Assembly (NCBI GenBank): GCA_002430925.1
Contig: DJDD01000201.1
Span: forward strand, 1 to 15,464
Direction of reading: 5' to 3'
Length of the DNA stretch: 15,464 nt
DNA from: Flavobacteriales bacterium UBA5933
GTDB lineage: Bacteria; Bacteroidota; Bacteroidia; Flavobacteriales; Weeksellaceae
A model generated the notes under the pieces. The model searched no databases, had not been told where the DNA came from, and was given only the letters and a program-made list of their open reading frames with translations. Within the stretch, counting starts at the first letter, position 1, and each line of letters begins with the position of its first letter. Of the stretch, positions 14,025 to 15,464 are shown in pieces. The position numbers were made by a program, and so were the translations under genes.

Positions 14025-14789
14025 TTAAATTTTGTTTGTTCCTAATGTGTCAATTTCAGATAACTTTTCATCATCAGTCAAAATGATATCCTTTAACACA
14101 AAATAAGTAAAGATATAACTAATAGGAAATGTTATAAAAATTCCTAAATAACATATAATCATTCCTATAGATGAAATAAAGCTTGTAATTATAACTAATA
14201 AGAGAATCCACCAAAAATTATTTTTTGTGATAGCAATAGAAGTCTTTATTGCATCTTTTACTCCGAGATTTCCATAATAAATGAGATAAGGAGCGAGATA
14301 GATACCAATCATAAAAATAAATAAAAAAATGATTAATACAGACATTAAAATAAACATAATGATAGTAGAGCCTATTATTAATCCAGAATGATTATTTTCT
14401 GATTCTCCAAATAATAGAGGAAAAAAGGAAAATAAAAATAAAGGTGTCATAATTATTAAATAAATAAAAAGAATAGAGAGATTAAAGAGAAAGAATGTTC
14501 CTAAATTTTTAAACCCTCCAAAAAAATCATTGAATACTAAATTTTTCTTGTAGTCAGCTTTTTCTGCTCCTATCAAGAATCCCATTAATAAAGGGAACAT
14601 AATTATAAAAGGACCTATTATTGTTATATAACTAATTAATAATAATAATGAAGCAACAAAAGAATAAGCAACAAAATTGCCCCAATTGTTTGAGAATAAT
14701 TCAATAGATTGATTAAAATATTTTCCAATATCAAAATTAAATTTATTTTTTTTCCAATATTCAATTTTGTTATAATCTAATGTTTTCAT
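14025..14789 (-). CDS. multi-pass membrane protein of unknown function
   Basis: Integral membrane protein of 254 residues. After a polar N-terminus (1-35) with the FNQSIELFSNNWGNFV motif come about six hydrophobic segments, near 38-57, 60-75, 96-125, 135-170, 192-212 and 213-233, and a short charged tail. The pattern of an aromatic amphipathic segment before each helix pair, repeated around 178-195 (GVKDAIKTSIAITKNNFWW), resembles DUF975- or GDPD-membrane-domain-like proteins, which are internally duplicated. I cannot assign it to one of these with confidence and recognise no catalytic or transport motif. It is divergent from a nitroreductase gene with a strong dyad in the shared gap, and copy B of the structured element follows it. 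Composition is unremarkable for a low-GC membrane protein. Confidence 0.75.
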   Translation of the reverse strand: MKTLDYNKIEYWKKNKFNFDIGKYFNQSIELFSNNWGNFVAYSFVASLLLLISYITIIGPFIIMFPLLMGFLIGAEKADYKKNLVFNDFFGGFKNLGTFFLFNLSILFIYLIIMTPLFLFSFFPLLFGESENNHSGLIIGSTIIMFILMSVLIIFLFIFMIGIYLAPYLIYYGNLGVKDAIKTSIAITKNNFWWILLLVIITSFISSIGMIICYLGIFITFPISYIFTYFVLKDIILTDDEKLSEIDTLGTNKI

Positions 14790-14817
14790 CTAAATTTTTA
14801 TTTAATTTGATTTGATG

Positions 14818-14843
14818 TAAATTTGTTTAGAAGTAAACAAATT
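14818..14843. promoter_or_regulatory. dyad overlapping the nitroreductase promoter box (candidate operator)
   Basis: AATTTGTTTA (14820-14829) and TAAACAAATT (14834-14843) form a perfect 10-base inverted repeat with spacer GAAG. Its left arm overlaps TAAATTTG (14818-14825), an exact match to the Bacteroidota -7 box for the rightward gene, though no TTG lies 17-19 bases upstream. The dyad sits in the 68-base gap between divergent genes, a typical place for a regulator such as a MarR- or HxlR-type repressor. No such regulator is encoded in the window. Confidence 0.5.
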
Positions 14844-14857
14844 ATAATTGTTATAAC

Positions 14858-15430
14858 ATGAATGCAAACGAATTATTATCAATCATAAAAAAAAGACGTT
14901 CAGTTTTTCCACCACAATATACGCAAGAGGAAATAACAAGAGAAGAATTGTCTTTAATCTTTGAAGCTGCAAATTGGGCTCCATCACATAAAAAAACAGA
15001 ACCTTGGCGTTTTGTTGTTCTAGAAGGTCCAGCAAAAGATCGTTTCAGAGAATATGTAAAACGTGTCTATGTACAAGGAACTCCAACAGATCAATTAAGT
15101 GATAGAAAAATCAATTCATTAATTGAGAAATGTGATAAATCAAATAAAATTGTTTTAATTAATTTTATTAATACTGAAAAAAATCCTGAGTGGGAAGAAT
15201 TAGCTGCTGTTTCTATGGCTGTGCAAAATATGTGGCTTATGGCGACAGAATTAAATGTTGGTGCATATTGGTCTTCTCCTGCAAACGTAATTGCAAACAT
15301 GGATGAATTTACACCAATGGAAGAAGGTGAAAAATGTGTTGGTGTTTTTTACATGGGAAAATTTGATGGTGAATTACCAGAAGGTATTCGTAAACCAGCT
15401 GCAGAAAAAGTAAAATTTCTAGATTATTAA
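14858..15430 (+). CDS. nitroreductase family FMN oxidoreductase
   Basis: Flavoprotein of 190 residues, usual length for the small (YdjA/NfnB-like) branch of the nitroreductase family, which uses NAD(P)H to reduce nitro, quinone or other electrophilic compounds and acts as a homodimer with FMN. Visible landmarks are KKRRSVFPP at 11-19 (FMN phosphate-binding Arg-Ser), NWAPSHKKTEPWRFVVL at 39-55, EELAAVSMAVQNMWLMATEL at 113-132, GAYWSSP at 135-141 and VGVFYMGKF at 161-169. The natural substrate is unknown, as is usual for the family. It stands alone on the plus strand, divergent from the membrane-protein gene, with a 10-base dyad over its presumed promoter. Confidence 0.92.
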   Translation: MNANELLSIIKKRRSVFPPQYTQEEITREELSLIFEAANWAPSHKKTEPWRFVVLEGPAKDRFREYVKRVYVQGTPTDQLSDRKINSLIEKCDKSNKIVLINFINTEKNPEWEELAAVSMAVQNMWLMATELNVGAYWSSPANVIANMDEFTPMEEGEKCVGVFYMGKFDGELPEGIRKPAAEKVKFLDY

Positions 15431-15442
15431 TATTCTAGAAAT
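15415..15442 (+). repeat. stem-loop at the end of the nitroreductase gene
   Basis: ATTTCTAGA (15415-15423) pairs with TCTAGAAAT (15434-15442) over a 10-base loop, and the stop codon lies in the loop. No T-run follows on the plus strand, so it is not a canonical terminator; it may stabilise the 3' end of the message. Nothing else is visible before the window edge. Confidence 0.4.
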
Positions 15443-15464
15443 ACTCAAAATAAAAAAGTTACTA

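Noticed and set aside
15415..15442. Terminator for the nitroreductase gene
   Set aside because: The stem is clear, but no T-run follows it on the coding strand.
1..15464. CRISPR array, insertion sequence, prophage or tRNA-associated integration
   Set aside because: No regularly spaced repeats, transposase or integrase motifs, tRNA cloverleaf or attachment-site duplications were seen.

Overview
The window reads as a stretch of chromosome from a member of the Flavobacteriia (Bacteroidota). The support is: very AT-rich DNA, no Shine-Dalgarno motifs before the genes, several upstream regions with the Bacteroidota promoter pattern (TTG, 17-19 bases, TAnnTTTG), a TonB-dependent receptor, short lipoproteins, and the short PabB/PabC forms usual in this group. 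I cannot name the genus. Coding density is high. I see no insertion sequence, prophage, tRNA, rRNA or CRISPR array.

Layout. 1-228: possible tail of a plus-strand gene, then a structured element (copy A). 229-1428 (minus): pth, a rhodanese lipoprotein and a DUF3820 protein, all overlapping. 1533-2048 (plus): secreted TlpA-like thioredoxin with its own terminator. 2232-5215 (plus): two-gene operon joined by a 4-base ATGA overlap, a glutathione-synthetase-like ATP-grasp ligase and a 668-residue fusion of an N-formylglutamate-amidohydrolase-like domain with a DUF1704/QEGLA (MATCAP-type) metallopeptidase domain. 5258-5686 (minus): lipocalin-like lipoprotein. 5745-9674 (minus): SAM-I riboswitch, TonB-dependent receptor, intercistronic hairpin, APC permease. 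9857-10738 (plus): JmjC/cupin_8 oxygenase, divergent from the riboswitch promoter. 10758-12297 (minus): polysaccharide deacetylase and formyltransferase, overlapping. 12328-13867 (minus): pabB and pabC, overlapping. 13920-14008 (minus): copy B of the structured element. 14025-14789 (minus): membrane protein. 14858-15430 (plus): nitroreductase, with a strong dyad in the divergent gap.

Three things deserve most attention. (1) A SAM-I riboswitch starts the transcript of a TonB receptor plus inner-membrane amino-acid permease, which suggests an uncharacterised methionine (or related sulfur compound) uptake route across both membranes. The leader also shows a specific possible switch: an 11-bp hairpin buries the start codon, and its loop is complementary over 9 bases to the 5' strand of riboswitch helix P1. 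(2) The ATP-grasp ligase and amidohydrolase-metallopeptidase pair look like a make-and-trim peptide modification system of unknown substrate. (3) Two diverged copies of one structured intergenic element keep both stems, with compensatory changes in the outer stem, which argues for a functional RNA.
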